A stretch of 64,000 nt of DNA from Ancylostoma caninum. Lineage: Eukaryota; Nematoda; Chromadorea; Rhabditida; Ancylostomatidae. The DNA lies in contig JBAJFG010000475.1 of NCBI GenBank assembly GCA_037903475.1, forward strand, positions 744,001 to 808,000. Direction: 5' to 3'. Under the pieces are notes generated by a model. It saw only the letters and a list, made by a program, of their open reading frames with translations. It made no database searches and was not told where the DNA came from. Positions 10,901 to 21,900 of this stretch are shown piece by piece. The position numbers and the translations under genes are program-made. Numbering within the stretch: position 1 is the stretch's first letter; each line of letters opens with the position of its first letter.

Positions 10901-13900
10901 GCGCATCAGGTGCTCGCACCCACTTACGAACGATTTTCCATGAAAACCATCTACACGACATGCATATTCTGAATGGAAACACCTCATGATCGCCATAATG
11001 CGGTGCGTTTCATCTGCATATCGGCTGCATCATAGCTGGGTCTGCCCCTATCCTCTGTCATATAGACTCACGCATGTCGAACGCACCCATCTCCTATAAA
11101 CTGTCTTGGAGAGCGGTACCCGGTCAGAACCACGTCTATCTTGCTTATCTCATATGAGTTACCTTTATAATTTATTTTCACTTTTTTTTGGTGTGGGGGG
11201 GGGGGTACAAAATGACTGCGTATATTTGATTAAGTGGGTACGATTCCGGGGCTCTCAATTCCAATACAGCATAGCAGCATTTCTTTTCTGCTCAGAACGC
11301 TATGCTCATGTGCAGAGAAGTTTCGTTTTTTTTTTTCTTTAAAGATTTAGTTATGCTTTAGGAATCGGCACACTGTTAATAAGTGAGGCATGTTTTCACA
11401 GTTTTTCCAGTTCCTCTCATCTGCTTGAACCAGGAGAAGTTTTATTTTACAGTTGCTAGATCATCTTCTTGATTACTAGCGAAATTTTGTTTAGTAACAA
11501 ACAATACACTAATATGTAGTGTTTTCAAGCCCATTTTCCACGTTCACTGTTGTAACAACCGAAAAAATGGTATGTTCCATATGAAATCGTTGCGAAGGCT
11601 TCAAATTGTCTCACACGTTTGAAGGCTGTCCCAAGTTGGGGTGCAGGTTTCAGGCCGTCATTGAGTGTGACTCAAGACACCCGTCGTGTCTAGAACTGTT
11701 AAACTGCCACTTGATGATGAGCAAACACCACTTTCCTGTTACTCCTACGACTAGATTCTCTTATCTCACATTGTTTACCACATGATGTTTCTTCTTGTTT
11801 TGCGAATATTGGCCTAGTAGGTTTATCTGCTGCGTGATCTCTAAACGCGTTCTCTAATTTGAGCTCGGTCCTGAGTCTGTTGTTAATAGAAGATATTAGC
11901 ATTTATTATCGCTGTCAAATTCTACGGCTGATATTGGGACTAAGCGGATTTTTCTCCATCAACACAGCAGTGATGAGTCATGGACAAATATAAAAGCGAT
12001 GCATATCGACGACTTTCGCTGTTCACTCTCCGCTTGCCCTGTACACAGTCGAATTGAATCATGACACATAATGCTGAGTGAGCGAGGATTTATGAAAGAA
12101 ACGATAACTCTGCTCTTTTTTTGTGGTCTGGTCCGCACCACATCTGTTAGTTCCATGTAGCTCTTCCGGATCAGCGCAATGATTATTTCAATTTCCTCTC
12201 GGAAATCGCTGCACTCGCCACTCATAGTTGAATTCGTGCGAACCAAGTGTCTTTTTCATCAATATCGAAAGTAAAGCCTCCCACCGCCTCTTCCAAAATT
12301 GCCATGCGAAGCGGTCAAACGGAATCTAAAGGAGGAGTAGAAATTTCCAGCTTGAAAATGAAGGAGTTTCTTCTCCACTGCAAAATGTGGTTCTTGTTCT
12401 TTCTGTTGCTGATGTGGTAGATGTCATGAGAACTTCCCATATCTTTTTTTGAAATCTATTCACTATTTTCTCATTCGAGTTGCTTTATTGAATTCCAAGT
12501 TGAACTCGGCCTATACCCACAGCTTCGTTGTACCCTATAGTGGGTGAGTATTAGCTGATTTTGTAGATCTCAGTATTTCATCACTTCTTTCGCTATACTA
12601 GGTATCTATTAAACAAAGCGCCGTAAGGGGGCTAGAGCGGCTAGAGATACGGGGCGGCACTCATAGACACCGCAATCTTGAGGCGCAGACTGTGTGGCGA
12701 AATGGCCGATTTCCATGGACGCAGACACGTTCGCTTCGGGACCCAAAATTACGTCACTGCTGGCTCTCCCGCATGCACGGGATGGTGATTTCATCACCTT
12801 CGCTGGCAGTCTCACCGCATAGGAGTGAGGGAGTGTTTACGAGCTTTCAGGCTGCACAATGTACGCAGCAGGAAAACCAGCCTTCCACTGTTGCGACGAT
12901 TTGTGCACTAGCATGAAGAAATGGACGCGTGCTATGAGAGCTGCCGCGCCTCGAAAGCTTCGACGAGGCTGGACCTACGCGGCCGCCTCAGTCCCTGTTG
13001 AATTTTCGCTTCGATTGTGTAGTCACAACATTTGTTCGTTACAACATTCGTTCGTTTCGAGAAAGCTTCTGCACTAACAAAGAGTAAAGGCCTCTAAATA
13101 GGAAGGCATGAAATTGTATATCCAATCAACTATATACGGATGCGGGTCCACCGATGGAGAAAGGCCCGCCGTGGCCCAATGGTGCGGGGAACGCCAGGAT
13201 ACGGGTCCACCGATGGAGAAAGGGCCCACCCACTGTGGCCCAGTGGTGTGGGGGATGCCAGGATACGGGTCCACCGATGGAGAAAGGCCCGCCGTGGCCA
13301 ATGGTGCGGGGGACACCGAGATACAGGTCCACCGATGGAGAAAGCGCGTGGCCCAGTGGTGTGGAATCGTGGCCCAGTGAGCCAGGATACGGGTCCACGA
13401 TGGAGAAAAAGCCCGCCGTGGCCAAATGGTGCGGCGGACGCCGAGATACGGGTCCACCAATGGAGAAAGGGCCCTCCGTGGCCCAGTGGTGGGGGATGCC
13501 AGGATACGGGTCCACCGATGAAGAAAGGGCCCAATGTGGCCCAGTGGTGTGGGGGATGCCAGGATACGGGTCCACCGATGAAGAAAGGGCCCGCCGTGGC
13601 CCAGTGGTGTGATACGGGTCCACCGATGGAGAAAGCGCCCACTGTGGCCCAGTGGTGTGGGGGATGCCAGGATACGGGTCCACCAATGGAGAAAGGGCCC
13701 TCCGTGGCCCAGTGCTGTGGGGGATGCCAGGTGGCCCAATGGTGTGGGGGATGACGGGTCCACCGATGAGAAAGGGCCCGCCGTGGCCCAGTGGTGTGGG
13801 GGATGCCAGGATACGGGTCCACCGATGAAGAAAGGGCCCGCCGTGGCCCAGTGGTGTGGGGGATGCCAGGATCGGGTCCACCGATGAAGAAAGGGCCCGC

Positions 13901-15670
13901 CGTGGCCCAGTGGTGGGGGGATGACAGGATACGGGTCCACCAATGGAGAAAGGGCCCTCCGTGGCCCAGTGCTGTGGGGGCCAGGTGGCCAGGTGTGGTG
14001 GTGGGGGGATGACAGGATACGGGTCCACCGATGGAGAAAGGGCCCGCCGTGGCCAGTGGTGCGGGGGGATGCCAGGATACAGGTCCACCAATGGAGAAAG
14101 GGCCCACTGTGGCCCAGTGGTGTGGGGGGATGCCAGGATACGGGTCCACCGATGGAGGAAGGACCCGTCGTAGCATAATGGTGTGGAGAACGTCAGGATA
14201 CGGGTTCACTTTAGTCCGATAGTGTCAAGAATGCCAGGATGCGAACCCGCGCTTGGAGAACGGATCCGGCTTGCCCTAACTGTGAGGAGGGCGCCAGAAC
14301 ACGGGCGCTCTGATGGAGGAAGGGCCCGCCGTGGCCCAGTAGTATGGATAACACCAGGATACGGGTCCGCCAATATAGGATTGGTCCGCTGTGACTCAGT
14401 AAAGTGGGGAATACCAGGATACGGTACAGGCCTAATAGTGAAGATGGTGCCAGAATATGGGTCCACCGATGGAGGAAAGCTGCGGCCCAGTAGTGTGGAA
14501 AACACTCGGATACGATTTCGCTTTGTCCAATAGTGTAGGGAACGGCAGGATACAGTTCCGCCGATGGAGAACGCGTCTGCGTTGGCCCGATAGTGAGGAA
14601 TCCGCACGAATACGCCATAGACTTCTCATTCTCATACTCAACTCATAAGAAGGACTTCATGTTTGGGCCCATTGAAAGATTGGTTCTGCTTCTTTATAAA
14701 TTTTCTAGAGATTTGGCAAGTGTGAAGCGTTTGCACATGTCCCAAGTGGCTGCCCCACCCCACTTTCTAGCGTCCCGAAGGGGCGCTAGTTACAAGAAAA
14801 GTGCAATTGCATATTGAGCAAAATGAGGTGAATATTGTTGCTTACGTTGCAATGAGCATACATAGCGCCTCCAGTGCAGTTTCTGCTGTTGAACAGACAC
14901 TTCATGCTTTCCCGACCTCTTTCTTCGTCAGGGCAAAGTTGTCGAGCTGATCGCTGTAAATTTTGTTAGTTGCTTGCTTTTGTTGGTCTGCATCTGAACT
15001 GCTGGGCTTGTAGATCACTTTATTTCAAGTACATATTACAAGCCATTGAGGATAAACGACCAAGAACATGTTTTAAACGATCCAAGCCTTCAGATATGCT
15101 TCTCGGGCAAGATAGCACCCTCTGTTGTGATCGCTTTTGATATCGCTTCTGATACGTATCGATTTTGAGTAGGGCTTCGTGGCGTGGCAACGAAGCGGTT
15201 TACTGAAGATCGATACGTATCTCACCTGATGCCGTCTGAGCGACAACGACAGACAAAGCAAGCTATACTCTTTCATGAGTTTGTCTGAAACCTAAGCAAA
15301 TAATACGAGATTTTGCCGTTTTTTGGAGCTGAAAACTTTCTGCTTGCTGTTTTCACAGTTCTCCCTGATATTGAACAACTGTTCTAAAACTCAATCGATT
15401 CTCCAGTTTTCTAGAGTCATTTTTAGCTAAACTGTCTAAGTTGTTGATTAATTTAGTTCATTTCAGGTCAATGAAGAGCGAGTAAAGGAGATTTTCGCTA
15501 AGAACTACAAGAACCACATAGCTCTTGCAGTTCTGGGCTGCCTCGTAGTTGGCATCTACTACTACACTATCTATGCAGTTAAACAAGAGACTTTTCTTGA
15601 AGAAATTGACGAAGAAATGGCAGCGGAGCACCCCAAAACTCACGGCCATTTACATGCAGCAGAGAAGTAG
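7986..15670 (+). CDS. COA3/CCDC56-like mitochondrial cytochrome c oxidase assembly protein
   Basis: COA3 is a small inner-membrane protein that stabilises newly made COX1 and couples its synthesis to complex IV assembly. Three exons, 7986-8088, 8856-8950 and 15467-15670, have GT-AG borders and matching phases and give 133 residues. Residues 1-30 are basic and Ser/Thr-rich without acidic residues (MFLRVALRTRSFLTRQLP), a typical mitochondrial presequence. A central segment has LPRAQKRFAKQFEK. One membrane helix lies at about 83-104 (HIALAVLGCLVVGIYYYTIY), followed by AVKQETFLEEIDEE. The order helix, short linker, Gln-Glu-x-Phe-x-x-Glu and acidic tail is that of the COA3 family. Vertebrate members have about 106 residues, so the added length is the presequence. 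Intron 1 holds the long palindrome; intron 2 (6.5 kb) holds a MITE and a minisatellite element. The lipase gene follows closely. Gene structure is secure; the name rests on motif order. Confidence 0.85.
8284..8390. repeat. Near-perfect 107-base palindrome (46-base identical arms)
   Basis: Arm 8284-8329 is the exact reverse complement of 8345-8390, 46 of 46 bases. The 15-base centre (8330-8344) contains a further 5-base stem, CTGGA/TCCAG, around TTC. RNA from either strand would fold into a stem of 51 pairs with one mismatch. It lies in the sense strand of intron 1 of the COA3-like gene. Pairing stops abruptly on both sides and no target-site duplication is evident. Confidence 0.97.
8951..10885. 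other. COA3-like gene, intron 2, left part
   Basis: This part of the intron has no coding exon that I recognise. A minus-strand open frame overlaps exon 2 and is a shadow. Near 9329-9384 the octamer GATCGTGC is repeated inverted around a GC-rich stretch, but no RNA family could be named. Confidence 0.4.
10886..11091. mobile_element. MITE-like element, GTGCGTT..CGCGCGT family (copy 2)
   Basis: The left end, CGCGTGTGTTAGTTGCGCATCA, and the following ..GATTTTCCAT correspond to 6348-6404 of copy 1. The right end, CACGCATGTCGAACGCACCCAT, corresponds to 6719-6738. The copy is about 206 bases and lacks the inner inverted pair of copy 1. It is in intron 2 of the COA3-like gene. Confidence 0.45.
11092..13134. 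other. COA3-like gene, intron 2, middle part
   Basis: No exon was recognised. A run of 11 G lies at 11195-11205. From about 12610 the base composition becomes clearly GC-rich up to the start of the minisatellite. This GC-rich block (12610-13010) may be the 5' portion of the minisatellite-bearing element. Confidence 0.4.
13135..14620 (+). repeat. Minisatellite array, family 1, unit about 57-60 bases
   Basis: About 25 tandem units carry the core GGATACGGGTCCACCGATGG followed by AGAAAGGGCCC and GTGGCCCAGTGGTGTGGGGG. Units from 13135 to about 14180 are nearly identical; those from 14180 to 14620 are increasingly diverged. Some units are shortened or merged. Long open frames occur in several frames of both strands because most units are close to a multiple of three and GC-rich; these are not genes. 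The same unit occurs near 45514-45537 and at 47376-47625. Confidence 0.95.
13135..14789 (+). mobile_element. Helitron/Helentron-like non-autonomous element with minisatellite core (copy A)
   Basis: After the minisatellite comes a 3' flank (14690-14789) that is also found after the second array (47650-47751). The shared blocks are AAGTGGCTGCCCCAC, then CCACTTTCTAGCGTCC. The flank ends in a 10-pair stem-loop at 14767-14789, CTAGCGTCCC-GAA-GGGGCGCTAG. Similarity between the copies stops right after CTAG-T. A 3' stem-loop and a CTAG end next to T are hallmarks of Helitron-type elements, and Helentron-associated short elements often carry central tandem repeats. The 5' end is not defined and may lie in the GC-rich block from about 12610. 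There is no coding capacity. The classification is inference. Confidence 0.55.
14790..15466. other. COA3-like gene, intron 2, right part
   Basis: No exon is seen. A 13-base sequence, GATACGTATCGAT, near 15152 is present inverted near 15208, giving a possible stem with a loop of about 45 bases. Otherwise this is ordinary intron leading to the acceptor TTTCAG at 15461-15466. Confidence 0.4.
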
Positions 15671-15985
15671 ACCTCAGCTCATCAATGCTCAAGTTTCCTT
15701 AACCGGTGCTCCTCTTGTTTTACATCCTTCTATTCTTTCTACTTCGTCCTTTCTTCTACTTCGTTGAACTTTCATCAAAAGTTCATAGTATATGTTCGTG
15801 CACTTTGCTGCTAATGCCTTGTTACATCCTATTGTCCATTGTCATTTATTTATTTTTTAGTGAACTAGTTAGGATCGATTAGGCGTCATCGGAATTTGTT
15901 CTGTTATCCGTATTGTTGTAGTACCGTTCTGTTTTTTTTTTGAATTAGATAAAAGACTTAGTTCAGGTGAAAATTTTTGTGCAAT
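15671..15985 (+). other. Intercistronic region between COA3-like and ipla-1-like genes
   Basis: Only 315 bases separate the stop codon of the first gene from the start codon of the second. A candidate trans-splice acceptor, ACTTAGTTCAG, ends at 15966, 19 bases before the ATG. No canonical AATAAA is present for the upstream gene. The spacing suits a nematode operon with SL2-type trans-splicing, though it is longer than the roughly 100 bases usual in C. elegans. Confidence 0.45.
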
Positions 15986-18900
15986 ATGAGCGAGGAAGAT
16001 GTGTCGTCACGACATCCACAAGACACTTCCGCTACTCAGGAACCTACGGGCAACATGGAGGAGTGTGCTGATGTTGTCGAGGCATTAGCTAAGGGCGATG
16101 GTCGGTCGGATCACACTGAAACTATCCAGGTATTTGATTTTGTTTCAGTTCAAGGATTTGCTCGCATTTTATTTTGGTTCCACGTTAACTGAATTTGTTA
16201 CTTTGTTGGTGGGGCGCAGTCTGTGCATTTGTAACCTCCTACCATAGTCTGTCTCAAAAAAGCGACGAAAGTTGAGCGTATGTACTTACTGGGGCTCTTT
16301 GTCGCCATCTTCTTCAACTACTTTACGCTCTCGCGTTATTTTTCTCAGTGGCGTTGAGCCAACTATCATAGTCGGTGAAACACACTTTACCATCCGTCTC
16401 CATCCATACATACACAAGACAAGCTAACGTTGCTCGATTGACCCATTGCGATCTTTCATTCGTGCTAACCACTTTTGAGACATTTTTCTAGTTACAGGAA
16501 TGTGAGTATTTTTTCGAAACATCAAGTAATAGACACGATTCGTTTCCCAACTTATTGTTTGTGGTTACTTGCAAAGTTCATTTAGTTTTATACGAAACAT
16601 TTCCACGTTCATAACTTTGTTTTAGCCGCCATCTACTTCCGCAGAAGACTCTTCATCTTCAGCAACAAAGAATGAAACTAGCAACTCTGCAGAGGCGAAG
16701 CCTCCTCCCACGGCTGCTCAAGATGTTGCTTCTAGTTCTCCACCTACTACACCAAAACCAAACAGTTCTACCACAGCGGCTAAGTCGGATCGATCCCCGC
16801 CTGCTTCTACAGCACCTACTCCTGTGCCACCACTGCGAACAAAAAAGAAGAAGGTATGTTCGTTTCTTCCCTCTGTCACAGTTCTGTTTTTGAGTGAACA
16901 AAATTTGGAGTTGACACAGCGCATTTCTGTTTTGTTCCTACACTAGCTTTGCCAAAAGCACTGAAGACATAAGTGGATGGTTCGCTTCTTTTTTTATGAA
17001 GCGGGCGACAGCCGACAGTAAGTGCACTGGTTATGGGCGCGCATTTGAAGTGGCTATTGTTTATAGGCACGCTTATCATAATGTTTTCACTGCGATCTGA
17101 GTGAGGTTAATTTGTTATGAGTTCACGAGAAGGTGGTTGGTGTCCTAACGAATGTAAGCCGCAAGGGCTTGCTCAAGCTGCTTCACTGGTGGTGTCGATA
17201 GCTAAGCTCCACGGTCGCCCTGCGGAGGTTCTAATTGACGTGCTGTTTCTTTTTCTTTAATCGACTTTTTATCAACAGAATTAGCTCGCGGTTCTTCCTC
17301 TTTTCTCGGAAATTATTTTCTTTGTTTTCAAAATCCAATTCGTTGCTGGACACATTGCCAGTGTGTCTTACTGCACCAAACTTTACTGTTTCAATTTATT
17401 TAGATCACCTCTGCATCAAAACGCCCCAAGGTTGTTTTGTGTAAAAGTTAAATATCGTGTTGTATCGTTGCATGATTTGGGGTTGTCACTAGATGTGCAG
17501 TGGTTTGCTGATTTCGCTTTGTCCACTGTTTCTTTTTTCAGGTAACAGATCTCCGTTGTCTGGAGGTGCGATGGTTTTATCGTCGGAATGATGTTGACAA
17601 GTGGATAAATTTCAACGGTAACCAGAACTTTATTACTTGTTCTGACGAGTTCAGGCATTTCTAAACTTCGATGATTAGGCGATGTGGCTATTATAGAAAG
17701 GAGGGCATAGCCGTGAAATTTCTCACTTGGGAGTGATTTATAATGAGTTTTTGCTGGGAATGTAGGGGAGTTGTCCTGTAGGGATGCTTTACTGATATGC
17801 ATGGTGCCAAACAAAGACGCCCAAATATTAGCTGTTTATAGATTGGATGTATCTTAATAAAAGAACGTTATAACACTTGTTACGCATTTTTGGCTGATGG
17901 AGATTCGTGTAACTGCAGATTTTTTTGTTCAGGAAGAGACTCGCTTTGCTTGGAAGCCAAGTATAGATCGGTATTTTCGATACCTATCGACGATCAAATG
18001 ACTGTTGAGCTTCTTGAGCATGGCTTCACTTTTAGACACTCTGTCGTTGTGCTGGATGGTCTGTACAAGTGAGAAGTTCTTTCTTTCTTTTCACTGGTCA
18101 ACTGGGGTTCCGTGTTCATGCATAGTTATGGAAAGTGAAACATGCTGCTTATATCCTTTTACCAATCGTACGTTTGCTCAGAGTGAATGAAGATCTCACG
18201 AAGGTGGATTCGATTTACTGGAAGGGAGACTCCTGTGAAATCCGTAGAGGCACATGGTTTAGCCAGGTGAGCTTCTTAGCTGCATTCTTCCCAGTAAAAT
18301 GTAGTTTGTATTAGTGAATTTTAAGGATCTTGTAGTTCACATAATGCATGTGTCCAAATAGGGTTGTCTTTTTGTGTTACCTTCATGATTTATGCATGTG
18401 CATGCATTACTGAAGAACTGTTTGGGTACATTTCTAGGAGGATGGTTAGGCAGCTCTCGTGTTATTGGTTCATGCGATGTTGTTGTGAGCGCTTTTAGCC
18501 ATTTTTTCCAGGATTGGCAACCGCTGGAGCCACCAATAGCTGATGCGATCGAAGCCCATCATTTGCAGTACTTTCGAGGGCAAACAATTCCTGAAGGAAC
18601 CACGGTCTTTTCAGCGAAGGAGGCTAGCAACAAACCACGTGGGTGCTGTTCAAAGAATGTCCCTCTTATGGGCGTTCCCTGCTATTGGGTGCTAATAAAT
18701 AATAAATAAGTAAACAAATTCTACTATTTCACCTGTTTTGCTTCCTATCCCCTAGACGGGTGTGTCTGTGCGAAGATAAAACCACTCGCGGAGGCTCCTC
18801 AGTAGGGGAGGAGTGATTTCTATAAAATGAGCTGTGATTGGGACCCGGGGTTTATACATATTGTGCGTCTGGGAGAGAAGGGCGGGAAAAAGGTCAAATA

Positions 18901-21900
18901 GGGGGAGGGGGGTCAAGTAGAGGGGTAACTATCAATTATCAGGTTGGAAAATAAATTATTGATGGATTTTTTTGATACTTCTGTATTTTTGTAGTTCAAT
19001 GTATTTGTAATAAATAAATTTATTTCTAGTTATACATTTCGTAGTGAATTCTATTATGATATCATTTTTATATCCTAGATCTTTTAAATTATTTATTAAA
19101 TTGGAGCAATTGCATGCTATACGTAGCACCTCTGGATATACGATTGAAAATTTTTGATCGCGACTAATAAAGGAGGTGCCATGGCATAGCCTGATAACAT
19201 TAAAATTGAAGAACTCCGTTTTATTATATTGTTTAGTAATTATGCGACTACAGTCGATGCTAATGTTAAAATTCAAGAATTTACATTCGAAAACATCCAA
19301 ATTTGAGGTTTCTAAAGTTGTAACGGGAGCGGCCTGTGTTGTGGATTGTCTAGGGGTTTCGTAGTCCTTTATTGGAACGACTCAAATAGATAGTAAGTGA
19401 CAACCATCGAACGACCGACTTACTACTCCAGTGGCTAACTGACTGACTAAGTCACTACTGCGGCCGCGGCGCCCTTATATAGCATGTCTGCGGAGCCTTG
19501 GCGCCGGCGCGCGTATATAAGGGAGACTATTTCGAAGTACTAGGGAGGACAACGACGAGATGGACTACGTGCATTACAAAGGCAAACACTACATGTACAA
19601 AATCGGGCAACCTCGTACGTAAATCACTACATTCGGGCCACAAAGTTAATGTGTTGTTATATGTGCTATTTAGTAAGGCCATTAATCTATTTTCAATTAT
19701 ATTATGAATTACAAATATATTATCCATGTACTTGTAAGGATGGAAAATAAAGCTATTTTTAGATATATTTAGTGAAGCTTCATATCCTAGAAGAGATAGA
19801 GTGAGGTCTACTAGTACAGGGCTAGCTTTTCCTCCTTGAGGAACCCCTAAAACTTGTTTGAAAAGGTGTTTTCCAACCTTGCAAAAGCTACTATCAAATA
19901 GGTATTCTATAAGATATATGATATCTTGAATTTCATAAATCCTATAGGCTTTATTGTCGTGAGTCAGAGTACAAATTAAATATCTTTTCTTTACAAATTA
20001 AATATCTTTTATTGGATTTTTTAAAATATATCTTTAATATTTCTGTGATATTGTTAGTAATGGTATTATGTGGGATATATTTGTAATAAATAAATCCACT
20101 ATAAAATGCATAACAAGAGAAAATTTATTTATTACAAATATATTGCTAATTTATACTAGGTATGTATTTAAAATAATTCTGATACTATCGTAAACGGATC
20201 TTGATGAATCTGGTAGTGGCAACCATTGCAAGTGTTAGAGTACTAGTGATTTACCGCCAATAACTGAAAATTGGAAGACGCGAAGGGTTTCACTGTATGG
20301 GTATGGGCCTCGATTTCGGCATTGGCTATTGACGCGCACTTTTCGTGTATTTACCAGAAAAGCTGGGAGTAGCAAATTCGAAGCTCCTTTTCTCGTTCTC
20401 GTTTTGGCATCTTCAAATTACAATCCGTTGTAATGTGTTGCCTATTGTACATTCCCTCGAACTAGTTGGCGGAATTGCGGAGGAGCATGGAGTAGGACTG
20501 ACTTGTTTTCTTCAGAACTCACCGAGCTGCACTTGGAAGGTATGGAAATTCGATGGAGTTCAGTAATTGATGTTTCTCTTTCTTTCAAGAGAGGAGCTAT
20601 TCTCAGGTAAAATTTTGTGCATTTTTCGTTTTTTCGAGCTGGTTGCTGGGGTGGTACTCACAATTGTCTCACAATTAGTTTCAAAGCAAAGTCAAGGTTG
20701 TTGAAGATAGAAGAATCGGCCGTGATTATGACACTCTCCTACCCACTCCCCCCCCCCCCGCCTCCCGCCCCACCGTCTGAACCGGAAAAGATGCGGTCTG
20801 TGTGCATACGTATTCCTTCCCTGTCGTAGCGATGATCCTTCTCTGTGAGACCTCTTTTTAAATCAATCTATGGTCATATGCGTGAGCTCGCCACCTAACC
20901 CTGCTTTTATCGTTTTGCGCTCAGCGCTGTTCGCATTCCTTGCTTGTTTGCCTGTTTTAATCCAAAAATCTTCAGGTATATCGGATGGGGCAAGAGTCAA
21001 GCTCTTCGACGCGGATTCCAGAAGGAAGCAGAATGGGATGATGGGCCAGCTGAAGTTGGCCATCTGATTCTCGTTGTGCATGGAATAGGACAAAAAGGAT
21101 ATGAAAATCTGATTGCTGAAAACGCTCAACAGTCAGTTACTATTGTCCCATTGACAACACTTCTCGCTTTCGAAGGTGTGATCTTTAAGGGTACGCGACG
21201 CTGTCGTAACTGCCATGGAACGGTGTTACCCAGAAGAGAAGACTCGTCCAATGTTTCTGCCAGTGGAATGGAGATCAGCTTTGAAGCTAGGTATACTTCA
21301 TTTAAAGAAGGGGGGACTCTATATAAATTTCCTCGCCTAAGTTGTCACTTTGCAGATGATGGAGTTACCGATGTGATAACCCTTCCGAAAATGAGCACTA
21401 TGCGAAACGCTCTTAATAGCACTGCCATGGATATTATGTATTATCAGAGCCCTTTATATCGTAAAGAAGTATGTCAAGTTAGTTAGCAAAGAATTTTATA
21501 TGCCAAAAGTACTTTTTTAGATTGTTGGTGGTGTCGTTCGACAGCTGAATCGAATATATTCCCTCTTTACGGAGAACAATCCCAGCTTCTCGGGGCCAGT
21601 GTCAATATTCGCGCATTCTCTTGGATCTGTCATCACTTACGATATTCTTCTTCGCTGGTCCCCCTTTCTTCTGTATGACAAATACGTAACTCAAGCAATG
21701 GTATGTTTTTCTCCATACCATATGTGCACTTTTCATGCTATTTCTATAAATTGGCATTCATCTTTTTCGTTTCAAAATCTGTATCACATTTGTTATTTCA
21801 GGACCTCCATTTGAAGGAGTGCACCGATAGTTCGAATATTGAGGCGTTGAAGGCTTTTCAGCAAGCTAGAGACCTGTAGGCTTCATTTGGGACACCAAAA

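Noticed and set aside
13074..14209. Open frames up to 359 codons on both strands across the minisatellite
   Set aside because: They follow the repeat unit in several frames at once and have no start context, splice sites or known family; they are by-products of a GC-rich unit.
13135..14620. CRISPR-like regular repeat
   Set aside because: The repeats are head-to-tail without unique spacers of constant length, and the genome is clearly animal.
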